Shown here: in pieces, positions 7,355 through 16,055 of the stretch
Numbering within the stretch: the first letter of the stretch is position 1
Layout of the letters: each line of letters begins with the position of its first letter
Assembly (NCBI GenBank): GCA_012270045.1
Contig: JAAXJC010000012.1
Location: 354-33,506 of the forward strand
Length of the DNA stretch: 33,153 bases
Direction: 5' to 3'
DNA from: Luminiphilus sp.
GTDB lineage: Bacteria > Pseudomonadota > Gammaproteobacteria > Pseudomonadales > Halieaceae
Notes under the pieces: generated by a model
Database searches by the model: none
What the model was told of the DNA's origin: nothing
Seen by the model: only the letters and a program-made list of their open reading frames with translations
Made by a program: the position numbers and the translations under genes

Positions 7355-8518
7355 GTGGACAAGCACCGCACTAGGCCGCACACTCTGCACCTGCCCCGCG
7401 ATACCGACGCTGTCATGCTGGAACAAACCGACGAACACTACCGAGGACTGAACTACCCCTGGGGACGACAGCAGGCCCCCGCACCCCGGGAACCGTTCGA
7501 GGTTGCAAAAGGCGTGTGGTGGGTGCGCCTGCCCATGCCCATGGCCCTGGACCACATCAATATCTGGCTGCTGGAGGACGGCGACGGCTGGACGGTTGTG
7601 GATACCGGCCTGGCCTCGGACGACTCCCGGGGGATCTGGGAGGACCTGCTCAGTGGTTTCATGGCGGGACGTCCGGTCAAGCGGGTGATCTGCACCCACA
7701 TGCACCCGGATCACATCGGCTTGGCCGGCTGGCTTTGCGACCGCTTTGACTGCTCCTTGTGGATGACCCGGGAGGAGTATGTCATGTGTCAGTTGATGGC
7801 CAGTTACACCGGGCGGGAGGCGCCCCGAGAGGGCGTGGAATTCTACCGGGGCGCCGGCTTTGACGATGGACAGCTGGAGCAGTACCGACGGCGCTTCGGT
7901 ACCTTCGGCGCCATGATAGACCCCATGCCCCACCGCTTTCGCCGCATGGTCGACCGGGAAACCCTGACCATTGGCGACCGCTACTGGCAGGTCATCGTCG
8001 GTTCAGGCCACTCCCCCGAGCACGCCTGCCTGTACTGCCCGGCCCTGAAACTACTGATTGCCGGGGATCAGGTGCTGCCTCGGATAACGCCCAACGTCTC
8101 GGTGTTTCCCACCGAACCCGAGGGCAATCCGCTCTCGGAGTGGATGGCATCGAATGCGCGCATGCTGAGCATTTTGCCCGCCGACCTGCTGGTGCTGCCG
8201 GCGCACCAGAACCCCTTCCATGGCCTGCACATCCGCATCAACCAGATCATCGACAGTCACCGCCGGGGTCTGCAATCGGTCTACGAATACCTGACCGAAC
8301 CCAAGCGGGCCGTGGACTGTTTTCCCAGCCTGTTTTCCAGGACGATCTCGGACAAACTCATTGGCCTCGCCACCGGCGAGACCCTGGCCAACCTGAACCT
8401 GCTATTGCACCGGGGCAACATCAGCCGCCACACCGACGAAACCGGTGTGCACTGGTACAGCCAGAACCCTGATGCCCGCTATGCCGACAGCGATGAAAGC
8501 GTTCCTGTCGCGACTTAA
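7355..8518 (+). CDS. MBL-fold metallo-hydrolase with C-terminal winged-helix region (glyoxalase II/lactamase-like)
   Basis: 387 residues if the GTG at 7355 is used. An ATG at 7415 (residue 21) is an equally good start. The metallo-beta-lactamase core is visible: THMHPDHIG (His115, His117, Asp119, His120), GSGHSPEH (His219) and AGDQVL (Asp238), enough for a two-metal centre. The C-terminal part from about 265 on resembles the small winged helix seen in many such hydrolases. Members cleave thioesters, lactones or lactams, and the substrate is unknown here. No signal peptide, so cytoplasmic. Its end overlaps the following alpha/beta-hydrolase gene, so the two are probably co-translated and functionally linked. 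Confidence 0.86.
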   Translation: MDKHRTRPHTLHLPRDTDAVMLEQTDEHYRGLNYPWGRQQAPAPREPFEVAKGVWWVRLPMPMALDHINIWLLEDGDGWTVVDTGLASDDSRGIWEDLLSGFMAGRPVKRVICTHMHPDHIGLAGWLCDRFDCSLWMTREEYVMCQLMASYTGREAPREGVEFYRGAGFDDGQLEQYRRRFGTFGAMIDPMPHRFRRMVDRETLTIGDRYWQVIVGSGHSPEHACLYCPALKLLIAGDQVLPRITPNVSVFPTEPEGNPLSEWMASNARMLSILPADLLVLPAHQNPFHGLHIRINQIIDSHRRGLQSVYEYLTEPKRAVDCFPSLFSRTISDKLIGLATGETLANLNLLLHRGNISRHTDETGVHWYSQNPDARYADSDESVPVAT

Positions 8519-9383
8519 GGCGCTGGTGTTCCGGGCCTACTACCGGTACGTCAACCAACAAGCCTGGCGCGACCACGACCCGGGTCCAGGGGTACGTTCC
8601 AGCACCCTGATGCTGCCCACGGAAGATGGCGACCTGCGAACCCGTATGTACCACGGGGGCGAGGATTGCCCGCTGATTATCTATTTCCATGGCGGCGGCT
8701 GGGTTATTGGTGACATCGAAACCCACGACCCGTTCTGTCGCGCCCTGTCGGAAATCAGCGGCTGCACGGTCATGTCCGTCGACTATCGACTGGCGCCCGA
8801 GCACCCCTTTCCGGCAGCCCACGACGACTGCCTCGCGGCCACCCGCTGGATTCTCGACAACCTCAATGCCCTGGCACCCAACAACGGCCTGGCGGTCATT
8901 GCAGGTGACAGCGCCGGGGGTAATCTGACCGCCTGCACCATCGCCTCATTACCCGGGGAGCCACGCATTGCCGGCAGCATCATGATTTACCCGGCCACCG
9001 AACACTACCTCCATGGCTTTCCATCCTTCACCGAGCACGCCCGCTCCAAACCCCTGACCGCACCCATCATGCGCTGGTTCATCGACACCTACCTTGGGGA
9101 CACTGCGCCCGCCGCCCCCGAGGCGAAGCAGGTGTTCGTCGGCCGACGCACGGATTATCGGGACTTTCCCAGATCGCTGATCGTGACTGCGGAACGGGAT
9201 GTGCTGCGTGACGATGGCCGTCGCCTGAACATCAAGATGCGCCAGGCGGGAGTTGAAGTGACCTACCACCACTACGCCGAGGAGGCCCACGGCTTCGCCT
9301 GCTCGGAGGGCCCGGTCGCCGGTCACCTGCACTTTCTGGAACTCGCGGCCGACTGGCTGTCGGCCTTCCGAACTAACCGCTGA
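8493..9383 (+). CDS. Alpha/beta-hydrolase, hormone-sensitive-lipase-type esterase
   Basis: 296 residues from the ATG at 8493, overlapping the MBL gene by 26 bases. ATGs at 8481 and 8472 are alternatives and none has a strong Shine-Dalgarno. HGGGW (66-70) is the oxyanion-hole motif of the HSL family, and GDSAGG (138-143) holds nucleophile Ser140. Asp236 (AERDVL) and His266 (EEAHGF) complete the triad. YRLAPEHPFPAA (98-109) is another HSL-family landmark. It should hydrolyse short or medium carboxylic esters in the cytoplasm. Its last 11 bases overlap the end of the convergent alcohol dehydrogenase gene. It may act with the MBL hydrolase and the nearby dehydrogenases, which is inference from position. 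Confidence 0.9.
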   Translation: MKAFLSRLKALVFRAYYRYVNQQAWRDHDPGPGVRSSTLMLPTEDGDLRTRMYHGGEDCPLIIYFHGGGWVIGDIETHDPFCRALSEISGCTVMSVDYRLAPEHPFPAAHDDCLAATRWILDNLNALAPNNGLAVIAGDSAGGNLTACTIASLPGEPRIAGSIMIYPATEHYLHGFPSFTEHARSKPLTAPIMRWFIDTYLGDTAPAAPEAKQVFVGRRTDYRDFPRSLIVTAERDVLRDDGRRLNIKMRQAGVEVTYHHYAEEAHGFACSEGPVAGHLHFLELAADWLSAFRTNR

Positions 9384-10560
9384 TGGCGGTCAACACTCCC
9401 TGAACATCGGACTCGGTCAACAGCCGGGGCGAAAAGTAACCATCCCCCTCTTCGATTGCCCTGGCAACGATGCTGGCATGGTCCGCGCTCTGGATGGCGT
9501 CGGAGCTGGCCGGTAGCCCCACGCTCTCGCGCAGGGCCTCCATGGCATCGATGGCAGCGCCGGCACTGGCTGCGGACATAAGGGGCGCCAGCTCATTCAG
9601 CCGGGGCGTGGCAGCATCACCGTAGACCCGCAGCACGTGGGGCAGCACCATCGCGTTGGCAACACCGTGGGGCAGGTGGTAGTAGGCGCCCAGCTGATGG
9701 GCAATGGCATGGACCGAGCCGACATTAACCTGGTTAATGGCCACCCCGCCGTAATAGGCTGCGATGGACATACCCAGGCGCGCTTCAGCGTCCTGCGGGT
9801 CGGCCATAACCCGGGGCAGCCATTCGAACACGCCTTTGACACACATGCGGCCGGTCTCTGAGCGCGTGCCCCGATCCCATAGCCCTATATAGGCCTCTAC
9901 CCCATGGGTCAGGGCGTCCAGGCCCGTGGCCGCCGTGATCGCCGGGGGCAGCCCGAGCATCAGGTCGGGATCCAGGGCCACGGCTACGGGTAGCAGGGCC
10001 GCGCCGCTGATCACCACCTTGCTGCGATCCCCCTCGTGGGTGATGACCGCACCCATGGTTGCCTCACTGCCGGTGCCGGCGGTGGTGGGTACCGCATAGA
10101 GGGGCGCTGCCGTTGCAGGCGCCTTGTCCAGGCCCGCCCAGGACTCGGGCTCGTCACTGGAGTCCCGGGTGGCGGCGATGATTTTGGCGGCATCCATGGA
10201 AGAGCCTCCGCCCACCGCCAGAATGGCGGTGCAGGCCTGCTCGCGAAGAATTCGGGCACCCTCGCGCACCTGGGTGAAGGTCGGATCCGGCTGCACACCG
10301 TCGTACCAGTGCAAATCAAGTCCCGCTTTGACAAGGGCTTCACTGGCCCGGTCTGCAATGCCCAGGTCCCTAAGCGGCTTATCGGTCACCACCAACACCC
10401 GTTGGTGACCACTCTCCACAATACGTTGGCACAGTTGGCGGGAACTTCCGGCCCCAACCAGGGCAAAGTGGGGGGCGGTAGACTTGCTGCCGAACAGCAG
10501 CTTGGCCAGGGACAACTTGAACTGCCACTTTGCCGTGCGTAAAAACATCGATGTAGCCAC
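9373..10560 (-). CDS. Iron-type (group III) alcohol dehydrogenase
   Basis: 395 residues, normal for the family (380-400). The NAD(P) site is AVGGGSSMDAAK (115-126) and the conserved PTTAGTGSEAT block is at 158-168. Metal ligands line up as Asp215 and His219 (GLDALTHG), His284 (SVHAIAH) and His298 (HLPHGVANA). It would interconvert an alcohol and aldehyde or ketone with NAD(P)H, and the substrate cannot be told from sequence. The first 25 residues (basic and hydrophobic, KWQFKLSLAKLLFG) are a slightly unusual extension that might associate with membrane. It is divergent from the quinone oxidoreductase with 127 bp between, and its 3' end overlaps the esterase gene. Confidence 0.9.
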   Translation of the reverse strand: MATSMFLRTAKWQFKLSLAKLLFGSKSTAPHFALVGAGSSRQLCQRIVESGHQRVLVVTDKPLRDLGIADRASEALVKAGLDLHWYDGVQPDPTFTQVREGARILREQACTAILAVGGGSSMDAAKIIAATRDSSDEPESWAGLDKAPATAAPLYAVPTTAGTGSEATMGAVITHEGDRSKVVISGAALLPVAVALDPDLMLGLPPAITAATGLDALTHGVEAYIGLWDRGTRSETGRMCVKGVFEWLPRVMADPQDAEARLGMSIAAYYGGVAINQVNVGSVHAIAHQLGAYYHLPHGVANAMVLPHVLRVYGDAATPRLNELAPLMSAASAGAAIDAMEALRESVGLPASSDAIQSADHASIVARAIEEGDGYFSPRLLTESDVQGVLTAISG

Positions 10561-10687
10561 TATTTACTCCCGATTAACGACGCTGGAGGCCCAGCTGCAA
10601 TCCCCATGGCACTACTTGGCCCAATACGGGGAAGTTGAATTTACGCCCGTGGGGTATGCTTTGTAACCCCTTATTTTGAGTAAGACC

Positions 10688-11671
10688 ATGCAGCGACGTT
10701 ATATCCATATTGAGTCTCCGGAGGCTTTGTCCGTGCAACAGGACGAGCTGCGCGCACCGGCCGCCGGTGAACTCGCTATTGCCGTGCACTTTGCCGGCAT
10801 CAACCGGGCGGATTTGTTGCAACGCCTGGGCCTGTACCCGGTACCCGAGGATGCTTCGCCCATACTCGGGTTGGAGGTGGCCGGGGAGGTCATCGCCCTG
10901 GGGCCCGACGTGGAGGGCTTCGCCGTGGGGGACCGGGTCGCCGCCCTGGTACAGGGTGGTGGCTACGCGTCAGCGGCAATTGCCCGGGCCGACCACAGCC
11001 TGCTGCTCCCGGACACCATAGGCAGCCGCGAAGCTGCCGCCCTGCCCGAAGCCCTGCTCACGGTCTGGCACAACGTCTTTACCCTGGGCAGGCTGGCGCC
11101 AGGGGAAACACTGCTGGTACACGGAGGCGGCAGCGGCATCGGCAGCATAGCGGTACAGATGGCGAAAGTTCGGGGTGCCCGTGTGGTAGCGACCGCAGGT
11201 GGGCCGGAAAAATGCGACTGGGTGAAGTCACTCGGTGCCGACGTTGTCGCCGACTATAATGATGGCAATCTGAGGGAAACCCTGGCCGGGGCTGGCTTTG
11301 CCGGCGCCATCGATGTCGTGCTGGACATGGCCGGTGGCGACTTCGCCGCCCTGAACCTGGAACTCGCCGCCCCGGATGGCCGCATTGTCTGTATTGGCGT
11401 GATGCGCGGCTCCAAAGCCGAAATCGAGCTCGTTCAGATCCTGATGAAGCGGCTGGTATTGACTGGCAGCACCCTGCGGGGCATGGGTATGTCCGGGCGA
11501 GCCTCGGGATTTCGCAGCCTGCGGGAGGAGGTGATGCCGGAGGTCAAGGCCGGACGAATTACACCCCATATCCACAGCGTGCTGCCCCTGTCCGAGGCCA
11601 TGGCGGCCCATGAACTCATGCAATCGGGGCAACATTTTGGGAAGATTCTGCTCGACTGTCGTGGCGACTAA
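10688..11671 (+). CDS. NAD(P)H:quinone oxidoreductase, PIG3-like zinc-independent MDR family
   Basis: 327 residues from the ATG at 10688. An in-frame TTG at 10676 is a less likely start. The GroES-like N-terminal half contains FAGINRADLLQRLGLYPVP-like sequence (about 38-56) and a nearby G.EVAGEV segment typical of PIG3/TP53I3 quinone oxidoreductases. The Rossmann half has the nucleotide motif VHGGGSGIGSIAVQ (about 142-155). The zinc-ligand cysteines of classical alcohol dehydrogenases are missing, as expected. Members reduce quinones or alkenals using NADPH. It may detoxify reactive carbonyls produced by the neighbouring dehydrogenase and hydrolases, which is inference. Only 21 bp separate it from the subtilase gene, so read-through is possible. 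Confidence 0.88.
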   Translation: MQRRYIHIESPEALSVQQDELRAPAAGELAIAVHFAGINRADLLQRLGLYPVPEDASPILGLEVAGEVIALGPDVEGFAVGDRVAALVQGGGYASAAIARADHSLLLPDTIGSREAAALPEALLTVWHNVFTLGRLAPGETLLVHGGGSGIGSIAVQMAKVRGARVVATAGGPEKCDWVKSLGADVVADYNDGNLRETLAGAGFAGAIDVVLDMAGGDFAALNLELAAPDGRIVCIGVMRGSKAEIELVQILMKRLVLTGSTLRGMGMSGRASGFRSLREEVMPEVKAGRITPHIHSVLPLSEAMAAHELMQSGQHFGKILLDCRGD

Positions 11672-11692
11672 AAGGACCAGAACCACAGGATC

Positions 11693-14593
11693 ATGAAGCC
11701 CCCGCTCAACAAGCTGTTACTGGCCGTCATCGCCATTGGACTGGCGGGATGCCGTCTGGAAGTGGCCGTACCCGAAGGGGGGCGCGTCGAGTCAGCCTCG
11801 GGCCGGTACGACTGCGATGAGCTGTTCATCTGTTCGGGGGAAATAGATGACGGTGAATTTGAAGAGACCTTTACCGCAGTGGCTGACCCGGGATTCCGGT
11901 TTGTCAGATGGTCAGAAACCGAAAGTACGGTCTGTGAAGGCGCTGAGGGGAGCTGCACCCTGCGCATGCTCGACCTGCCCCCAACCCTGCGGCGCAGCCT
12001 GCTCAACTCTGACATGGTGGCCAGGCTGGTACCGGTGTTTGAGGAAACTGATGCACCCGCAGCCGTCTCGGTCACCGGCACCATCGGCGTACTGGAGGGA
12101 ACGGTCATCGATGCCGATACCAACAATCCCGAAAATACCTTCAACGCCAGCAGCGGCCTCAGCTCCAACAACAGCCCCAGCGAGGCCCAGCAACTTCCCA
12201 ACCCCGGGGCAGCAGGGGGCTACATTAACGAAGCCGGTGCCGGGGAGCCCGGGGAAACCCAGACCGCTGGCGACCCCGAGGACTTCTACCAGATCCAGGC
12301 CGAGGCCGGGGATGTGGTGACCCTTTTTGCCTCGGATTACACCGACGCCGACCTCGACCTGTATCTATACGACGAGGAAGGGGTGGAGACAGACTTCAGC
12401 ATTGGGACCGGGGAAATAGAACAGTTGACCATTCCCTCGTCTGGTACCTGGTATGTGAACCCTTCCGTGTTTTCAGGGGCCGCCAACTATGTGCTGACGG
12501 TGGGCAAAGGGGGGAGCGTCGGGAGCAGCACTACCGAACTTGTTCCCGGTGAGGCGCTGGTGACGTGGCAGGCAGAGACCATCCTGCAGCGCGACGTAGC
12601 CGACCGGCAACGAGACGACCTGACCCACCGCTTCGCCCTGCAGGAAGCGGGGGGCGGTATCGCCCGGGCACGACGCCTGGTTAGCAGCACTGTGGCCGTG
12701 TCTGCCCCGGGTATTGATGACAACCCGCGTCTGCTACAGCGGCAGGCAGCGCTGAGCGTTGATCCGACACGCCTGGCGCGCTGGCGTACGCTGATGATGA
12801 TTAAACAGCTGTCCCGGGAACCCGGGGTTGCCATCGCTGAGCCCAACTGGCGGGTCAGGGCACAGGCGACCACCAATGACCCCTTCCTGGATTTTATGTG
12901 GCACTACGACCAGATCAGCCTGCCCGCCGCCTGGGACACCACCACCGGCGACCCCGGCGTCACGGTGGCGGTGGTGGATACCGGCATCATCAGTGAACAC
13001 CCGGACATACAGGGCCAGCTCATCGATGGCTATGATTTTATTTCCGACCCGGTCAGCGCCGGAGACGGAGATGGTATCGACCCCGATCCCACAGACGTGG
13101 GTGAGGGTAGTAACCCCCTGCGTTCCGGGGATTTCCACGGCCTGCATGTGGCGGGTACCGTCGGCGCGGCGGGCAACAACAATACGGGAATTGCCGGGGT
13201 CGCCTATGGTTCCCGGGTAATGCCCCTGCGTGTCCTGGACGCGGATGGCCTGGGTACCACCTATGACATCCTGCAGGCCGTGCGCTACGCCGCTGGCCTG
13301 AGCAACGATGCCGGCATTGTCCCCGCCGACACCGCGGACATTATTAACCTGAGCCTCGGTGGTGCTGGATTCAGTCAAACCGCTGAAAATCTGTACACCA
13401 CGGTAGCCAGCCTGGGCATTTTGGTGACCGCTGCCAGCGGCAATGCCGGTGCCAGCACGGTCGACTACCCCGGGGGCTATACCGGGGTGTTCGCGGTGGG
13501 CGCTACGGACGCGCGCAACAGCATTACCGGCTACTCCAATACCGGCGAGGAGCTGGATCTTGTGGCCCCCGGCGGCAGACTTGGCGCTGACGCCAGCGGC
13601 GATGGGCGCCCCGATGGCATCTTCAGCACCTACTACGAGAATGGCGCGCCCACCTATACCGACCTCGAGGGCACCAGCATGGCGACACCCCATGTGGCGG
13701 GAGTCTTTGCGCTGATGAAGTCGGTCAATGATGACCTGTCTGCGGACACGGTGAACGAGCTTTTACAGGCAGAACTGCTGACCGATGATCTGGGTGATCC
13801 CGGCCGGGATGACGTCTACGGTTGGGGCATCATCAACGCCCGCAAAGCGGTTACCGCGGCCCTGTCGGCGGCCGGGGGCAGCATCGATATACCGCCACGG
13901 CTGGGCGCCTCTTCGTCGACCCTCAATTTTGGCAGTTCGCTGACGGTGGCCAACCTGACCCTGAGCAACCAGGGCGGGGGCGACCTCTCGGTGACTGGCG
14001 TGGTTAATAACGTCGACTGGCTGACCGTGACTGAAGCCAATACCAACGCCAGCGGCCTGGGCAGTTGGCGCATCAGCGTGAGCCGCCAGGGCCTGGACGA
14101 GGGCACATACCGCACGGAGCTGGTGTTTAATTCCACCGCCGGGGACGCCTCAGTCACCATTGAAGTCCGGGTGTCCGATGAAGCGGGGGGCGATGTCGGT
14201 GTGGTTTATGTGCTGTTTATCGAGGCCGATTCCCAGCAGATCTGGCAGGCCGCCACGGCACTCAACAATGACCTGAGCTATGTTGACCAGAACTACAGCA
14301 TCACCACCAATTACCTGCTGAGCCCGGATTTCACAGAAGTGGATCGGCTGCCCGCAGGCCGCTACGAGATTTGGGCCGGCACCGACAACGACAACGATCT
14401 CTTCATCTGCGATGCCGGCGAAACCTGTGGTGCCTGGCCCAGCCTGGATTTCCCTGAGTTCCTCGAAATTAACGATGACCTGAACGGCCTGGATTTTTCC
14501 AGCAACTACCAGGTCAGCCTGCCCGATGTCAGCGCCGCCAGCCTGAGGCCCACTACCACGGATCGTTTTGCCCGACCCAGGAGGTCACGATAA
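11693..14593 (+). CDS. Large S8 subtilisin-family serine protease, lipoprotein
   Basis: 966 residues. A lipobox (LAGC, Cys20) ends the signal peptide, so the mature protein should be lipidated and envelope- or surface-anchored. Domains in order: a beta-rich repeat domain with FTAVADPGFRFVRW (about 60-73), a pre-peptidase C-terminal (PPC)-like domain (about 190-270), a pro-region (about 282-395), the S8 catalytic domain (about 405-725), a beta-sandwich (about 735-823) and a further C-terminal beta domain with a cysteine pair. The triad is Asp429 (VVDTGI), His482 (FHGLHVAGT, where most relatives have HGTH) and Ser662 (GTSMATPHVAG), with oxyanion Asn584 (ASGN). PPC domains usually sit after the catalytic domain, so the N-terminal place is unusual. 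The stop overlaps the next start. Confidence 0.92.
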   Translation: MKPPLNKLLLAVIAIGLAGCRLEVAVPEGGRVESASGRYDCDELFICSGEIDDGEFEETFTAVADPGFRFVRWSETESTVCEGAEGSCTLRMLDLPPTLRRSLLNSDMVARLVPVFEETDAPAAVSVTGTIGVLEGTVIDADTNNPENTFNASSGLSSNNSPSEAQQLPNPGAAGGYINEAGAGEPGETQTAGDPEDFYQIQAEAGDVVTLFASDYTDADLDLYLYDEEGVETDFSIGTGEIEQLTIPSSGTWYVNPSVFSGAANYVLTVGKGGSVGSSTTELVPGEALVTWQAETILQRDVADRQRDDLTHRFALQEAGGGIARARRLVSSTVAVSAPGIDDNPRLLQRQAALSVDPTRLARWRTLMMIKQLSREPGVAIAEPNWRVRAQATTNDPFLDFMWHYDQISLPAAWDTTTGDPGVTVAVVDTGIISEHPDIQGQLIDGYDFISDPVSAGDGDGIDPDPTDVGEGSNPLRSGDFHGLHVAGTVGAAGNNNTGIAGVAYGSRVMPLRVLDADGLGTTYDILQAVRYAAGLSNDAGIVPADTADIINLSLGGAGFSQTAENLYTTVASLGILVTAASGNAGASTVDYPGGYTGVFAVGATDARNSITGYSNTGEELDLVAPGGRLGADASGDGRPDGIFSTYYENGAPTYTDLEGTSMATPHVAGVFALMKSVNDDLSADTVNELLQAELLTDDLGDPGRDDVYGWGIINARKAVTAALSAAGGSIDIPPRLGASSSTLNFGSSLTVANLTLSNQGGGDLSVTGVVNNVDWLTVTEANTNASGLGSWRISVSRQGLDEGTYRTELVFNSTAGDASVTIEVRVSDEAGGDVGVVYVLFIEADSQQIWQAATALNNDLSYVDQNYSITTNYLLSPDFTEVDRLPAGRYEIWAGTDNDNDLFICDAGETCGAWPSLDFPEFLEINDDLNGLDFSSNYQVSLPDVSAASLRPTTTDRFARPRRSR

Positions 14594-16047
14594 TGCCCAA
14601 CAGCACCCGATCACTGATTGTCATGCTGATGTTCGCTCTGCTGGTCCCGGCCGGGCTGCGCGGGGAACCACTGGAACACCCGGTGGCACTGGTGGACAAC
14701 GCACGCTTTAGCGGCGACCTGGATGCCATGATCGAGCGCCGCTTCATCCGCGTGCTGACCGTCTATGGACCGGGACGCTACTATTTGGATGAGGGCGCCA
14801 AAGGGATGACCGCCGAGTACGCCACCCGGCTCGAGAAAGTCATTAACGAAGCCTATGGCACCGGGCACCTGAAAGTGGTGGTCTTTGTGTTGCCGGTGGC
14901 GCGGGATGAACTGTTCCCGGCGCTGACCAGTGGTCGGGGCGACATCATCATGGCGGGTACCACCATCACCGACGAGCGCTCAGGGGAGGTCGCCTTCACC
15001 ATCCCCGCCAGCAAGCCGCTCAAGGAAATCCTGGTGACTGGGCCCAGCGCGCCGTCGATAAGCTCACTGGAGGACCTGTCGGGGAGGAGCGTCTACCTCC
15101 GGCTTTCATCGAGCTATGCCGAGAGTGTGGCGGAACTGAACAAACGGCTCACTGGCCAGGGCAAAGCACCGATAACCATTGAGCCCATGTCCGAACTGCT
15201 GGAGGACGAGGACCTGATCGAGATGGTAAATGCCGGGCTACTGCCCTGGACCATTGTGGATGACTACAAGCCGACCCAATGGTCCGGCGTGTTCAGTAAC
15301 CTTAAAATTCGCAATGACCTGGTATTTCGTGAAGGTGCCCGACTGGGCTGGGCCATCCGCAAGGACAATCCGAAACTGAAGGCGTTCCTCGATGGCTTTC
15401 TGAAAGACAACAAGGAAGGCACCTTGTTCGGCAACATCCTCAAGAACCGCTACGTTCGGGATTTCGACTGGGCGGCCAATGCCAATGCGGAGAGGGAACT
15501 GCAGCGCTACCGGGATCTTGAGTCACTGTTTCGCCGCCACGGCGTCAGTTACGGCATCGACCCGGCGCTGCTGGCAGCACAGGGTTTTCAGGAGTCCAGG
15601 CTGGACCAGAGTGTTCGCAGTCGCGCCGGCGCCGTGGGTGTGATGCAACTGTTGCCCAGCACCGCCGCGGACAAAAACGTCAATATCCCCGACATTTACG
15701 AAGTGGACCCGAATATTGAAGCGGGCGCGAAATACCTCGCCTTCCTCAAGAGCCGCTACTTCAGCCACCCCGACATTGACAGCCTGAACGGCTCACTGAT
15801 GGCGCTGGCCGCCTACAACGCGGGGCCGGCCAAAGTCAGGCGACTGCAGGAGGCGGCGCGCAACCGGGGTTATGACCCCAACCGCTGGTTCGACAATGTC
15901 GAGGTTATAGCCGCCGAACAGATTGGCAGGGAGACCGTGCAGTACGTCTCCAACATCTTCAAGTACTACCTGACCTACCAGATGATCAATCGCGAGAGTG
16001 CCCGTCGGGATGCGGCCCGACGCGCTGCCGGGGCGCCCCAGCACTAG
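14593..16047 (+). CDS. MltF-like lytic transglycosylase with periplasmic substrate-binding domain
   Basis: 484 residues. The ATG shares a base with the stop of the subtilase (TAATG), so the two are translationally coupled. A signal peptide (hydrophobic 8-20) is followed by a type-3 solute-binding-like domain (about 45-290). A soluble lytic transglycosylase domain (about 310-465) comes next. The catalytic Glu334 is in GFQESRLD, followed by AGAVGVMQLLPSTA and a later ALAAYNAGPAKV, all standard for family 1 transglycosylases. It would cleave peptidoglycan to 1,6-anhydro-muropeptides, with the N-terminal domain regulating activity as in MltF. No lipobox is seen, so it may be soluble in the periplasm. 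It ends 8 bases before the convergent barrel protein gene. Confidence 0.92.
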   Translation: MPNSTRSLIVMLMFALLVPAGLRGEPLEHPVALVDNARFSGDLDAMIERRFIRVLTVYGPGRYYLDEGAKGMTAEYATRLEKVINEAYGTGHLKVVVFVLPVARDELFPALTSGRGDIIMAGTTITDERSGEVAFTIPASKPLKEILVTGPSAPSISSLEDLSGRSVYLRLSSSYAESVAELNKRLTGQGKAPITIEPMSELLEDEDLIEMVNAGLLPWTIVDDYKPTQWSGVFSNLKIRNDLVFREGARLGWAIRKDNPKLKAFLDGFLKDNKEGTLFGNILKNRYVRDFDWAANANAERELQRYRDLESLFRRHGVSYGIDPALLAAQGFQESRLDQSVRSRAGAVGVMQLLPSTAADKNVNIPDIYEVDPNIEAGAKYLAFLKSRYFSHPDIDSLNGSLMALAAYNAGPAKVRRLQEAARNRGYDPNRWFDNVEVIAAEQIGRETVQYVSNIFKYYLTYQMINRESARRDAARRAAGAPQH

Positions 16048-16055
16048 GGAGGCCC

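Noticed and set aside
10635-10660. TTGAAT...TATGCT promoter before the quinone oxidoreductase
   Set aside because: The spacer is 14 bp, too short to be convincing.
12734-13693. 319-residue open frame on the minus strand
   Set aside because: It lies inside the subtilase catalytic domain, is biased to Gly, Val and His and has no family features.
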